Source of the DNA: Methylocystaceae bacterium UBA5192
Lineage (GTDB): Bacteria; Pseudomonadota; Alphaproteobacteria; Rhizobiales; Beijerinckiaceae
Assembly: GCA_002412985.1 (NCBI GenBank)
Contig: DHWC01000013.1
Coordinates: 1-8,691, forward strand
Reading direction: 5' to 3'
Length of the DNA stretch: 8,691 nt
Below the pieces are notes generated by a model. The model was not told where the DNA came from. It ran no database searches and worked only from the letters and a program-made list of their open reading frames with translations. Position 1 is the stretch's first letter. Each line of letters opens with the position of its first letter. The position numbers were made by a program, and so were the translations under genes. Below, one piece after another: positions 1 to 5,749 of the stretch.

Positions 1-207
1 GTAAATTATACTAGTCTGATTACCTTGCGATCTCTCGATCAGGATCATACCATCATTGAATGGAAAGCGCGGTTCTATCGCGGCTACCCAAATAATAATC
101 CTCCTCCTGAATTAAACGATGATGTCGCTGTTGCGGCAGTAAAAAAGCTGATTACTGGTGAACTTGCTGCTTTAAAAAAACATATAGAAAAGCTCATAGG
201 TCAGTAA
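1..207 (+). CDS. SRPBCC (START/MxaD-like) family protein, C-terminal fragment
   Basis: This is the 3' end of a gene that enters from the left edge. The frame is open from base 1, with no in-frame ATG, and ends at TAA 205-207. The visible 68 residues show the end of an SRPBCC ligand-binding fold: a strand pair (YTSLITLRSLDQ, then IIEWKARFYRGYP), a Pro/Asn turn, and a long amphipathic C-terminal helix (AVAAVKKLITGELAALKKHI) of the kind that closes the hydrophobic cavity in START/polyketide-cyclase-like proteins. Family members bind hydrophobic ligands. The MxaD proteins of methylotrophs belong to this superfamily, but the link to MxaD here is inference. The stop overlaps the start of the downstream beta-propeller gene by one base, so the two are very probably co-transcribed and translationally coupled. 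The ligand is unknown. I am fairly sure of the family and unsure of the role. Confidence 0.7.
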   Translation, partial: VNYTSLITLRSLDQDHTIIEWKARFYRGYPNNNPPPELNDDVAVAAVKKLITGELAALKKHIEKLIGQ

Positions 208-1157
208 TGATAAGACAGGCGCTCTGTGGCGTTATAATTTCATTCTGTTTGTTGTTTTCAAATAGCATCTTTGCTGATGAAGCTTTCATCACAGCGCAAA
301 ATGGTCAAAGCCTCGATATTATTGATCTGACTTCTATGACGACGCGGGTGAGCGTGCCGATTGCAGGTAAGCCAGCCGGCGTTGCGCTGAGTAAAGATGG
401 TCGGCGCGTCTTCGTTACCAGTCCTGAAGGCCGTTTTATCACGATTGTTGATAGCAAAGCCGGACGCATTGAAAAACAAATTCCAATTAATGGCGGTCCT
501 TTAGGCGTTGTTGTGAGTGGTACGGGGGAACGTCTTTATGTCACCGATTTTTATGATGATCGGCTTGTTGAAATTGATCTTAATACGCAAAAACAGCGCT
601 CCTTGCCGATCGGCTCGAAACCTGCGGGTCTTGCCTTAACGCCAGATGGGAAAACGCTTCTTGTCGCGGCGCGAGATGATAATCAGATCATTTTTGTTGA
701 TCTGCAGCGGTTTAGCCGACTAGATCAGCTTATCGTCGGGCGCCACCCTTATGGCGTGACGATTGATGCAGATGGACGGCGCGCCTATGTGGCTAATGTC
801 GAATCTAACACCGTCAGCGTTATTGATCTTCCTTCTCGTAAAATACTCGCGGAGCTCCCCGTAGAAAGTCATCCTTATGGGATTGCGCTTGCGAGCGGGC
901 GTATGTTTGTTTCCAATCAACATAGTGAGAGTTTAAGCGTTTTTGATGCGAAGAAGTTAACGCCGGTCGCGACGGTTAAAGTGGGCGACTATCCAGAGGG
1001 TGTCTGTGCGAGCCTAGATGGCGCAAATGTCTATGTGGCGAATTGGTTTTCAAATGAGCTTTGGGCGATCGATGCGGTGACATTAAAAGTAAGGGCGAAA
1101 ACCGCGACCTCGGACGGACCGCGAGCCTTTGGATTGTTTGTTGCGCCTGCTCTTTAG
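207..1157 (+). CDS. Secreted YncE/YVTN-type seven-bladed beta-propeller protein
   Basis: The product is a 316-residue exported protein. Residues 1-23 form a Sec signal peptide with a short positive N-terminus, a hydrophobic core (GVIISFCLLFSNS) and probable cleavage after SIFA. The rest consists of about seven repeats of roughly 41-42 residues, each with a YVTN-like strand followed by a V-x-x-I/V-D strand. The strands begin near residues 26 (AFITAQ), 68 (VFVTS), 110 (LYVTD), 151 (LLVAA), 193 (AYVAN), 233 (MFVSN) and 275 (VYVAN). G-x-x-P-x-G-V/I-A segments lie between blades. This fits a single seven-bladed propeller with little else attached. Such proteins act in the periplasm as binding or scaffold modules. 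Relatives occur beside PQQ-dependent alcohol oxidation genes, which together with the SRPBCC neighbour suggests, but does not show, a methylotrophy or quinoprotein accessory role. The ATG overlaps the upstream stop (TAATG). No catalytic residues can be assigned. Confidence 0.85.
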   Translation: MIRQALCGVIISFCLLFSNSIFADEAFITAQNGQSLDIIDLTSMTTRVSVPIAGKPAGVALSKDGRRVFVTSPEGRFITIVDSKAGRIEKQIPINGGPLGVVVSGTGERLYVTDFYDDRLVEIDLNTQKQRSLPIGSKPAGLALTPDGKTLLVAARDDNQIIFVDLQRFSRLDQLIVGRHPYGVTIDADGRRAYVANVESNTVSVIDLPSRKILAELPVESHPYGIALASGRMFVSNQHSESLSVFDAKKLTPVATVKVGDYPEGVCASLDGANVYVANWFSNELWAIDAVTLKVRAKTATSDGPRAFGLFVAPAL

Positions 1158-1181
1158 CTTAGCTTTCCTGTAATTTTTAAA

Positions 1182-1204
1182 AAACAATTATAAAACAATT
1201 GTTT
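1182..1204. repeat. AT-rich array of AAACAATT half-sites with a perfect 12-bp palindrome
   Basis: AAACAATT occurs at 1182-1189 and again at 1193-1200, exactly 11 bases (about one helical turn) apart. The second copy is the left arm of the perfect palindrome AAACAATTGTTT at 1193-1204. The surrounding 1171-1216 is almost pure A/T, unlike its neighbours. The arrangement of two direct half-sites and one inverted half-site on one face of the helix resembles an operator. It lies 36 bases after the beta-propeller stop and about 124 bases before the next gene, so it could regulate that gene or simply be an AT-rich spacer. There is no GC stem, so it is not an intrinsic terminator. Confidence 0.45.
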
Positions 1205-1217
1205 ATAAAATTTAAAG

Positions 1218-1265
1218 GGCGGCGCGTCTCTGAAATTTAACCGCCAATCCTCTAGACACCGCGCC
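1218..1265 (+). other. Two mutually exclusive GC stems in the leader of the NDUFA12-family gene
   Basis: GGCGG at 1218-1222 can pair with CCGCC at 1241-1245, and GGCGCG at 1221-1226 can pair with CGCGCC at 1260-1265. The two stems share bases 1221-1222, so only one can form at a time. No U-run follows either stem. The loops are long (18 and 33 bases). This may be chance in GC-containing DNA. Beyond this and the AT-rich block I see nothing else in the gap 1158-1327, and no convincing sigma70 promoter. Confidence 0.2.
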
Positions 1266-1327
1266 TTGCGGAAGCCATAAGAGTCGGGAGAAAATCAGTC
1301 CTGCGCAGCTTACAGCCTGGAAGAGAA

Positions 1328-1735
1328 ATGTCTTACATCGTTCGATTTTTTACCTGGTGGAACAAGGCGACGCTATCAACTGGCCTTTGGACAATCCTCT
1401 ATGGCGAGCGGGTCGGCGAGGATGAATTTGGCAATGTTTATTATCGACGTCGCGGTGGAAAAAAAGACGCAGCGCTCGGTATTGAAAGACGTTGGGTGAT
1501 TTACAAGGGTTATTGCGAAGGTTCAGCAACGCCGCCAGGCTGGTATGGCTGGCTTCATCATACGGTGGATGTGCCGCCGACGGCTGAGACCTATACGGCG
1601 AAGGATTGGGAATTACCGCATCAGCCAAATCTTACCGGAACGCCTCAGGCCTATCGTCCGCCTGGATCTCAGCTTTCAACGGGCGAACGCACGCCAGCTG
1701 GCGGCGATTATGTTGCCTGGCGGCCAGAAGGCTGA
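1328..1735 (+). CDS. NADH:ubiquinone oxidoreductase subunit, NDUFA12 (B17.2) family
   Basis: This 135-residue protein is homologous to the mitochondrial complex I accessory subunit NDUFA12/B17.2, which alphaproteobacteria share with mitochondria. It is expected to sit on the peripheral arm of complex I on the cytoplasmic side. Recognisable family blocks are the N-terminal LxxFFTWWNKATLxTxxWT-like segment (residues 5-22), GEDEFGNVYYR (30-40), RRWVIYKGYCEGSATPPGWY (54-73, with WLHHTVDVPPT following) and the C-terminal PHQPNLTGTPQAYRPPGS block ending in GGDYVAWRPEG. No signal peptide or membrane segment is present. The start is supported by a GGAAGAG ribosome-binding site ending two bases before ATG 1328. 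It lies 68 bases upstream of the DUF2155 gene on the same strand, the usual alphaproteobacterial pairing, and away from the nuo operon. Length and motifs are complete. Confidence 0.93.
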   Translation: MSYIVRFFTWWNKATLSTGLWTILYGERVGEDEFGNVYYRRRGGKKDAALGIERRWVIYKGYCEGSATPPGWYGWLHHTVDVPPTAETYTAKDWELPHQPNLTGTPQAYRPPGSQLSTGERTPAGGDYVAWRPEG

Positions 1736-1803
1736 AATTGCCCCGTCATCTCAGGCGCGGCGTCAGCGATCGTCCCTGCATTCGACCCCCGCGCGGTGAA
1801 CTC

Positions 1804-2559
1804 ATGAAGCACTCAATCAAATGCGCACTGGTGATGAGCTGTGCTTTAAGCGCATTTGCAGTTGGCGCGCATGCAGACCCTATTCAAAACCCAACGGCGA
1901 CTTTTGCAGGTCTTGATAAGACAACAGGGCGCATTGTTAATTTTGACGTATCAATCGGCGAAACAGTTCAATTTGGCACTTTGCAGATTATCCCGCGCGT
2001 TTGTAACACCCGTCCTCAAACAGAGACGCCGCAGACAACGAGTTTTGTTGAAGTTGAAGAGTTAATTGCAAAGCCAACTCGTGAAACGCGCGCAGAAGAT
2101 AAGGTTCAGCAACCTTCTGCAGAAGTAAAAGAGTCGAAGCGACTTTTTACTGGCTGGATGTTTGCTTCTAGTCCGGGCCTTCATGGCGTTGAGCATCCAG
2201 TTTATGACGTTTGGTTAGTGGACTGCAAAGGCGGTAAGGAAGTCGCTGCGCCAATTGCCGCCACTCCTGCGGATAATGCAGACGGCGTTGTCGCAACGCC
2301 AGTTGAAGAGAATAAGAAGAAAAAATCGCGGAAAGTGGAGCCGGCAGCGCCTGCGCCTGTTGAAACGCAGGCAATCGGCCCAGCTGATCAGCCTGTCGCG
2401 GCGCCTATGCAAACAGAAACAGCGCCTGCGCCAGCTGACGCAGCAGATCCTAATGCTGCTGGAAAGAAAAAGAGGAAATCAAAAACGCGCCAACAAGGCC
2501 AAGACTCTGCGCCGGCTCCAGCAGCGCCGGCGCCCAGCGGCGGTCTCTTGCCATTTTGA
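1804..2559 (+). CDS. Periplasmic DUF2155 protein with Ala/Pro/Lys-rich tail
   Basis: The product is a 251-residue protein when started at ATG 1804, which follows a GGTGA ribosome-binding site (1795-1799) and begins a clear Sec signal peptide (MKHSIKCALVMSCALSAFAV, cleavage after AHA at residue 23). Residues about 30-143 are the DUF2155 domain: ATFAGLDKTTGRI, a central VCNTR with Cys67, FVEVEE, and the signature TGWMFASSPGLHGVEHPVYD followed by VWLVDCK with Cys141. The two conserved cysteines may form a disulfide in the periplasm. An insertion of about 20 charged residues (88-110) separates two core strands. Residues 145-251 are low complexity: Ala/Pro-rich stretches with two lysine clusters (NKKKKSRK at 160-167, KKKRKSK at 211-217), ending GGLLPF. 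The function of DUF2155 is unknown. The open frame extends 5' to 1606 into the previous gene, but that start would remove the signal peptide and overlap it. Confidence 0.88.
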   Translation: MKHSIKCALVMSCALSAFAVGAHADPIQNPTATFAGLDKTTGRIVNFDVSIGETVQFGTLQIIPRVCNTRPQTETPQTTSFVEVEELIAKPTRETRAEDKVQQPSAEVKESKRLFTGWMFASSPGLHGVEHPVYDVWLVDCKGGKEVAAPIAATPADNADGVVATPVEENKKKKSRKVEPAAPAPVETQAIGPADQPVAAPMQTETAPAPADAADPNAAGKKKRKSKTRQQGQDSAPAPAAPAPSGGLLPF

Positions 2560-2582
2560 TGAATGTTAAAAAATTTTATAAT

Positions 2583-3257
2583 TTATACGTCGTCTAAGGC
2601 GAGCGCAGCGAGCGCTTTAGCGCCGCTTACGGCAGATGTATTCGACCAGACATGAAAATTCGCCTGAAGCGTGAGAGCGGTTTCTAACTTTACAAGATAA
2701 GCCTCGCGGGGAATCTCAACTGCGCCAAGCGAGGCGAGATGCGGGGTTATAAATTGCGTATCGAGCAGCTCAAATCCGCCTGCTTTTAATCGAGCGATTA
2801 AATGCGCGAGTGCGACTTTTGACGCGTCGCGTTCATGATGAAACATGCTCTCGCCAAAAAATGCGCCTCTTAATCTAACTCCATAGAGGCCGCCAACCAG
2901 AGCGCCGTTGCGCCAGCATTCGACGCTATGCGCATAGCCCATTTCATGTAGTTCACAGTAAAGACGCAGGATATCTTTATTGATCCATGTTTTTTCACGG
3001 CCCAGGGCAGGGGCGGCGCAAGCCGCCATGACGGCTTGAAAATCCGTATCAATGCGCACCTCAAATCGATCGGATTTAATTACTTTTGCAAGCGATCGCG
3101 AGAGTTTGAAAGACTGAAGCGGAAAGATTGCGCGTGGATCTGGATCAACCCAAAAGAGCTCGTCATCTTCGGCGTTTTCCGCCATCGGAAAGAGGCCGAT
3201 TGAATAAGCCCGCAGCAACAGATGGGGAGAGATGGGAAGAATTTTGCGCCGCGACAT
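2583..3257 (-). CDS. aat: Leucyl/phenylalanyl-tRNA--protein transferase
   Basis: This is a 224-residue cytoplasmic enzyme that moves Leu or Phe from its tRNA to the N-terminal Arg or Lys of proteins, marking them for ClpS/ClpAP degradation (bacterial N-end rule). Hallmarks are the N-terminal block RAYSIGLFPMAE (16-27), WVDPDPRAIFPL (36-47), the GAFFGESMFH segment (131-140) lining the active site, and DTQFITPHLASLGAVEIPR (166-184), with Asp166 and Gln168 matching the catalytic D-x-Q of the family. The start ATG has a GAGG ribosome-binding site about seven bases upstream. It is the last gene of the leftward group, 40 bases after accC, an arrangement standard in alphaproteobacteria. It converges on the DUF2155 gene with only 23 bases between stops and no obvious GC-stem terminator. 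Length is normal for the shorter alphaproteobacterial form. Confidence 0.96.
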   Translation of the reverse strand: MSRRKILPISPHLLLRAYSIGLFPMAENAEDDELFWVDPDPRAIFPLQSFKLSRSLAKVIKSDRFEVRIDTDFQAVMAACAAPALGREKTWINKDILRLYCELHEMGYAHSVECWRNGALVGGLYGVRLRGAFFGESMFHHERDASKVALAHLIARLKAGGFELLDTQFITPHLASLGAVEIPREAYLVKLETALTLQANFHVWSNTSAVSGAKALAALALDDV

Positions 3258-3297
3258 CTATCGCCTCACTGCGCGAGATCAAATTTGAGCGGTTGAG

Positions 3298-4656
3298 CTA
3301 AAAGCCAGGTTCAATTCCGCCAGTTGCTAAGAAATGTTCCAGCCAATGAATATCATAAAGACCATTTTGCACATCTCCATTGCGCACAAGCGTTCTGAAG
3401 AGCGGGAGCGTTGTATCAATTCCATCTACAATGAATTCATCCAATGACCGTCGCAGACGCATCAGCGCCTCAGTGCGATTGCGACCATGCACGATCAGTT
3501 TGCCAATGAGGGAATCGTAATTGGGTGGGATCGTATAGCCTTGATAGACAGCAGAATCGACACGCACGCCAACGCCCCCTGGAGGATGATAATAAGCAAT
3601 GCGCCCAGGGGAGGGACGGAAGTTTAAAGGATGTTCAGCGTTTACACGGCATTCGATTGCATGGCCATAAAACCAAATATCTTCTTGTTTTAAAGAAAGC
3701 GGCGATCCTGCAGCGACGCGGATCTGTTCACACACGAGGTCAACGCCGGTAATTGCTTCCGTGACAGGATGCTCGACCTGAATACGCGTGTTCATTTCAA
3801 TAAAATAAAATTCGCCATTCTCATAAAGAAATTCGATTGTTCCGGCGCCAGCATATTGCATTTTTTGCATTGCCTTAGCGCAGATGTCGCCAATTTTCTG
3901 CCTCTGTGCATCATTCAAGGCCGGCGAGGGGCTTTCCTCAAAGATTTTTTGATGTCTGCGTTGTAGAGAGCAGTCGCGTTCACCCAGATGAATCGCTTGA
4001 CCTTTACCGTCGCCAAAGATTTGAATCTCAATATGTCGAGGTTTCTCTAAATATTTTTCAAGATAGACTGTGTCGTCTCCAAAAGCGGCTTTCGCTTCCG
4101 TGCGCGCTGTCGAGACTGCGATTGCAAGATCATGAGCGTCGCGCGCGACTTTCATGCCGCGACCGCCGCCGCCAGATGCGGCTTTAACAAGAACTGGAAA
4201 GCCAATTTTTTCAGCGATTTTGAGCGCTTCTTTTTCGCTCCTGATAGCGCCTTCAGAACCAGGCACGCACGGTATGCCAAGTTTTTTCGCTGTTAGTTTT
4301 GCTTCAATCTTATCGCCCATCAAGCGGATATGTTCTGATTTAGGGCCGATAAAGGTAATATTGTGCTCTTCTAAAATTTCAGCAAAACGCGCATTTTCAG
4401 ATAGGAACCCATAGCCTGGATGGACTGCGTCCGCGCCAGTAATTTCACATGCAGAAAGAAGCGCAGGAATATTAAGATAGGAATCTCTTGCTGCAGGCGG
4501 GCCAATGCAAACAGATTCATCGGCTAATTTGACATGCATGGCATCTGCGTCAGCTGTTGAATGAACAGCGACAGTTGAGATACCCAGCTCCTTTGCCGCA
4601 CGCAGAATCCGAAGGGCAATTTCGCCGCGATTAGCGATCAGAATTTTGTCGAACAT
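3298..4656 (-). CDS. accC: Acetyl-CoA carboxylase, biotin carboxylase subunit
   Basis: This 452-residue cytoplasmic enzyme carboxylates biotin on AccB using ATP and bicarbonate, the first half-reaction of malonyl-CoA synthesis. The order is: biotin carboxylase N-terminal domain (KILIANRGEIALRILRAAKE; HPGYGFLSEN at 79-88), ATP-grasp domain with the glycine loop ASGGGGRGMK (160-169), and C-terminal domain from about 330. Residues matching the E. coli active site with a one-residue offset are His208, Gln232 and His235 (in ERDCSLQRRHQK), Glu287, Asn289, Arg291 and Glu295 (in IEMNTRIQVEHP), and Arg337 (in IECRVNAEHP). All key residues are intact. It starts six bases after the accB stop with no strong independent ribosome-binding site, so translation is probably coupled to accB. 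The length matches the family. Confidence 0.98.
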   Translation of the reverse strand: MFDKILIANRGEIALRILRAAKELGISTVAVHSTADADAMHVKLADESVCIGPPAARDSYLNIPALLSACEITGADAVHPGYGFLSENARFAEILEEHNITFIGPKSEHIRLMGDKIEAKLTAKKLGIPCVPGSEGAIRSEKEALKIAEKIGFPVLVKAASGGGGRGMKVARDAHDLAIAVSTARTEAKAAFGDDTVYLEKYLEKPRHIEIQIFGDGKGQAIHLGERDCSLQRRHQKIFEESPSPALNDAQRQKIGDICAKAMQKMQYAGAGTIEFLYENGEFYFIEMNTRIQVEHPVTEAITGVDLVCEQIRVAAGSPLSLKQEDIWFYGHAIECRVNAEHPLNFRPSPGRIAYYHPPGGVGVRVDSAVYQGYTIPPNYDSLIGKLIVHGRNRTEALMRLRRSLDEFIVDGIDTTLPLFRTLVRNGDVQNGLYDIHWLEHFLATGGIEPGF

Positions 4657-4662
4657 AGCGGC

Positions 4663-5205
4663 CTATTCGATCACGAGGAGCGGTTCGCCAAATTCAACCG
4701 GCTGACCGTCATCAACAAGGATGGCGACGATAATTCCCGATTTCGGCGCGATAATATCGTTAAAGGTTTTCATGGCCTCAATAAGCAAGAGTTTATCGCC
4801 CACTGAGACGCGCGCGCCTATCTCGATAAAGGGTTTGGCGTCAGGGTTGGGTCGTAGATAGGCTGTGCCAACCATTGGCGACTTAACCGCATCCGCGTAG
4901 TCCGCCGGCGCAGGCTCAGTAGGCGCAGACGAGGGTGATTTCGCAGGGGGCAAAGCGGCTGGCGGCGCATTGTGATAATGGGCAGGGGCTATCGGCGCCG
5001 CGACGGGCGCGTAGGCGTATGGCGCGGGCGCGCCTTTAACCGCGCGAATGCGGAGATCGCCTTTTTCAACTTCAAATTCTGTTAAATCGCTATCGGCAAC
5101 GAGTGAAGCGATTGCTTCAAGCAGAGTTGTATCAATGCCTGAGATGTTTTTTACCACGGGCGTTTTCCGTGGAGCGGGACGTGCTTTTTGAATTTTACGC
5201 GCCAT
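4663..5205 (-). CDS. accB: Acetyl-CoA carboxylase, biotin carboxyl carrier protein
   Basis: This 180-residue carrier holds the biotin that AccC carboxylates and the AccA/AccD transferase uses. Residues 1-20 are a basic, Pro-containing extension. Residues 25-57 form the N-terminal helix and strand typical of AccB (LTEFEVEKGDLRIRA). Residues 58-105 are a flexible Ala/Pro linker with Tyr and His interspersed. Residues 106-180 form the biotinyl domain, with SPMVGTAYLRP (the lid or 'thumb' region) and the biotinylation motif EAMKTFN, where Lys146 is the attachment site. ATG 5203-5205 follows an AGAGA ribosome-binding site, and an in-frame TGA just upstream fixes this as the only nearby ATG start. 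It lies 19 bases after aroQ and six before accC, so all three are probably one transcript. Confidence 0.97.
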   Translation of the reverse strand: MARKIQKARPAPRKTPVVKNISGIDTTLLEAIASLVADSDLTEFEVEKGDLRIRAVKGAPAPYAYAPVAAPIAPAHYHNAPPAALPPAKSPSSAPTEPAPADYADAVKSPMVGTAYLRPNPDAKPFIEIGARVSVGDKLLLIEAMKTFNDIIAPKSGIIVAILVDDGQPVEFGEPLLVIE

Positions 5206-5224
5206 TGATCATCTCTGCATGTTG

Positions 5225-5656
5225 TCAGCTGTTTGCGAAAATAGCCTCAAGCGCAAGGAGATAGGATTGCGGGCCAAAGCCAGCAATAATTCCGCGCACG
5301 GCAGGTGAGATATAAGAGTGATGTCTAAAACTTTCCCGCGCATAGACGTTTGAAAGATGCACTTCTATGACATTGGCTTGTGCGCCTTTAATGGCGTCAT
5401 AGAGTGCAATCGACGTATGCGTGAACGCGCCTGCATTCAAGATAACAGGGGCGCCAATTGCGCCTGCCTCCTGGATCCAAGAAATGAGATCGCCTTCAAT
5501 ATTTGACTGTTTGAAGACCAAGGATGCGCCCTTAGCTGCGCACTTATCCTCCAACAGCTTGCGGATGTCTTGGAGGCTTGCGCTTCCATAAATCGCCGGC
5601 TCTCGCTTGCCGAGCAGATTTAGATTAGGGCCGTTGAGCACATGGACAGCTGTCAT
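5225..5656 (-). CDS. aroQ: 3-dehydroquinate dehydratase, type II
   Basis: This 143-residue cytoplasmic enzyme converts 3-dehydroquinate to 3-dehydroshikimate in the shikimate pathway. It is the type II (dodecameric, anti-elimination) enzyme. Seen in sequence are the N-terminal VLNGPNLNLLGKREP with Asn11 and Arg18 of the mobile lid loop, the catalytic tyrosine Tyr23 (AIYG), QSNIEGDLISWI, Asn74 and His80 in ILNAGAFTHTSIALYDAI, the general acid His100 in IEVHLSNVYARESFR, and Arg107/Arg111. All catalytic residues are present and the length is usual. The region upstream of the ATG has no strong ribosome-binding site near it (AGGA lies about 15 bases away), which is a little odd. It is followed closely by accB, the standard alphaproteobacterial arrangement. 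Confidence 0.97.
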   Translation of the reverse strand: MTAVHVLNGPNLNLLGKREPAIYGSASLQDIRKLLEDKCAAKGASLVFKQSNIEGDLISWIQEAGAIGAPVILNAGAFTHTSIALYDAIKGAQANVIEVHLSNVYARESFRHHSYISPAVRGIIAGFGPQSYLLALEAIFANS

Positions 5657-5715
5657 GATATTTCTAAACGGTCCTATATCCTGAGGGTCTCGATCAGATC
5701 GCTTTTCATAACCAT

Positions 5716-5742
5716 ATTGCCGGCTTAAAGAAAGCCCGCAAT
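5716..5742 (-). terminator. Imperfect hairpin just after the dsbA-like gene
   Basis: An 11-position stem (arms 5716-5726 and 5732-5742) surrounds a five-base loop. Every position pairs except one central G:G mismatch on the transcribed strand (ATTGC-x-GGCTT / AAGCC-x-GCAAT). It begins seven bases after the dsbA-like stop codon, where an attenuator or terminator would be expected, but no U-run follows. It could instead be an mRNA-stabilising 3' stem or a processing site between the dsbA-like gene and aroQ. Confidence 0.4.
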
Positions 5743-5749
5743 TCTGGCC

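Noticed and set aside
25..207. A separate 60-residue gene starting at TTG 25
   Set aside because: The frame is open to base 1 and the residues before TTG continue the SRPBCC strand pattern, so this is the tail of a longer gene entering from the left.
1606..1803. An upstream start for the DUF2155 gene at 1606
   Set aside because: It would overlap the NDUFA12-family gene by 130 bases, add a non-family Arg-rich stretch and bury the signal peptide that begins at 1804.
2168..2569. Arg/Gln-rich frames on both strands over the DUF2155 tail
   Set aside because: Shifted readings of the Ala/Pro/Lys low-complexity coding sequence; no start signals or family resemblance.
2560..2582. Intrinsic terminator between the convergent DUF2155 and aat genes
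   Set aside because: There are A- and T-runs but no GC stem next to them; the nearest GC dyad is inside aat coding sequence.
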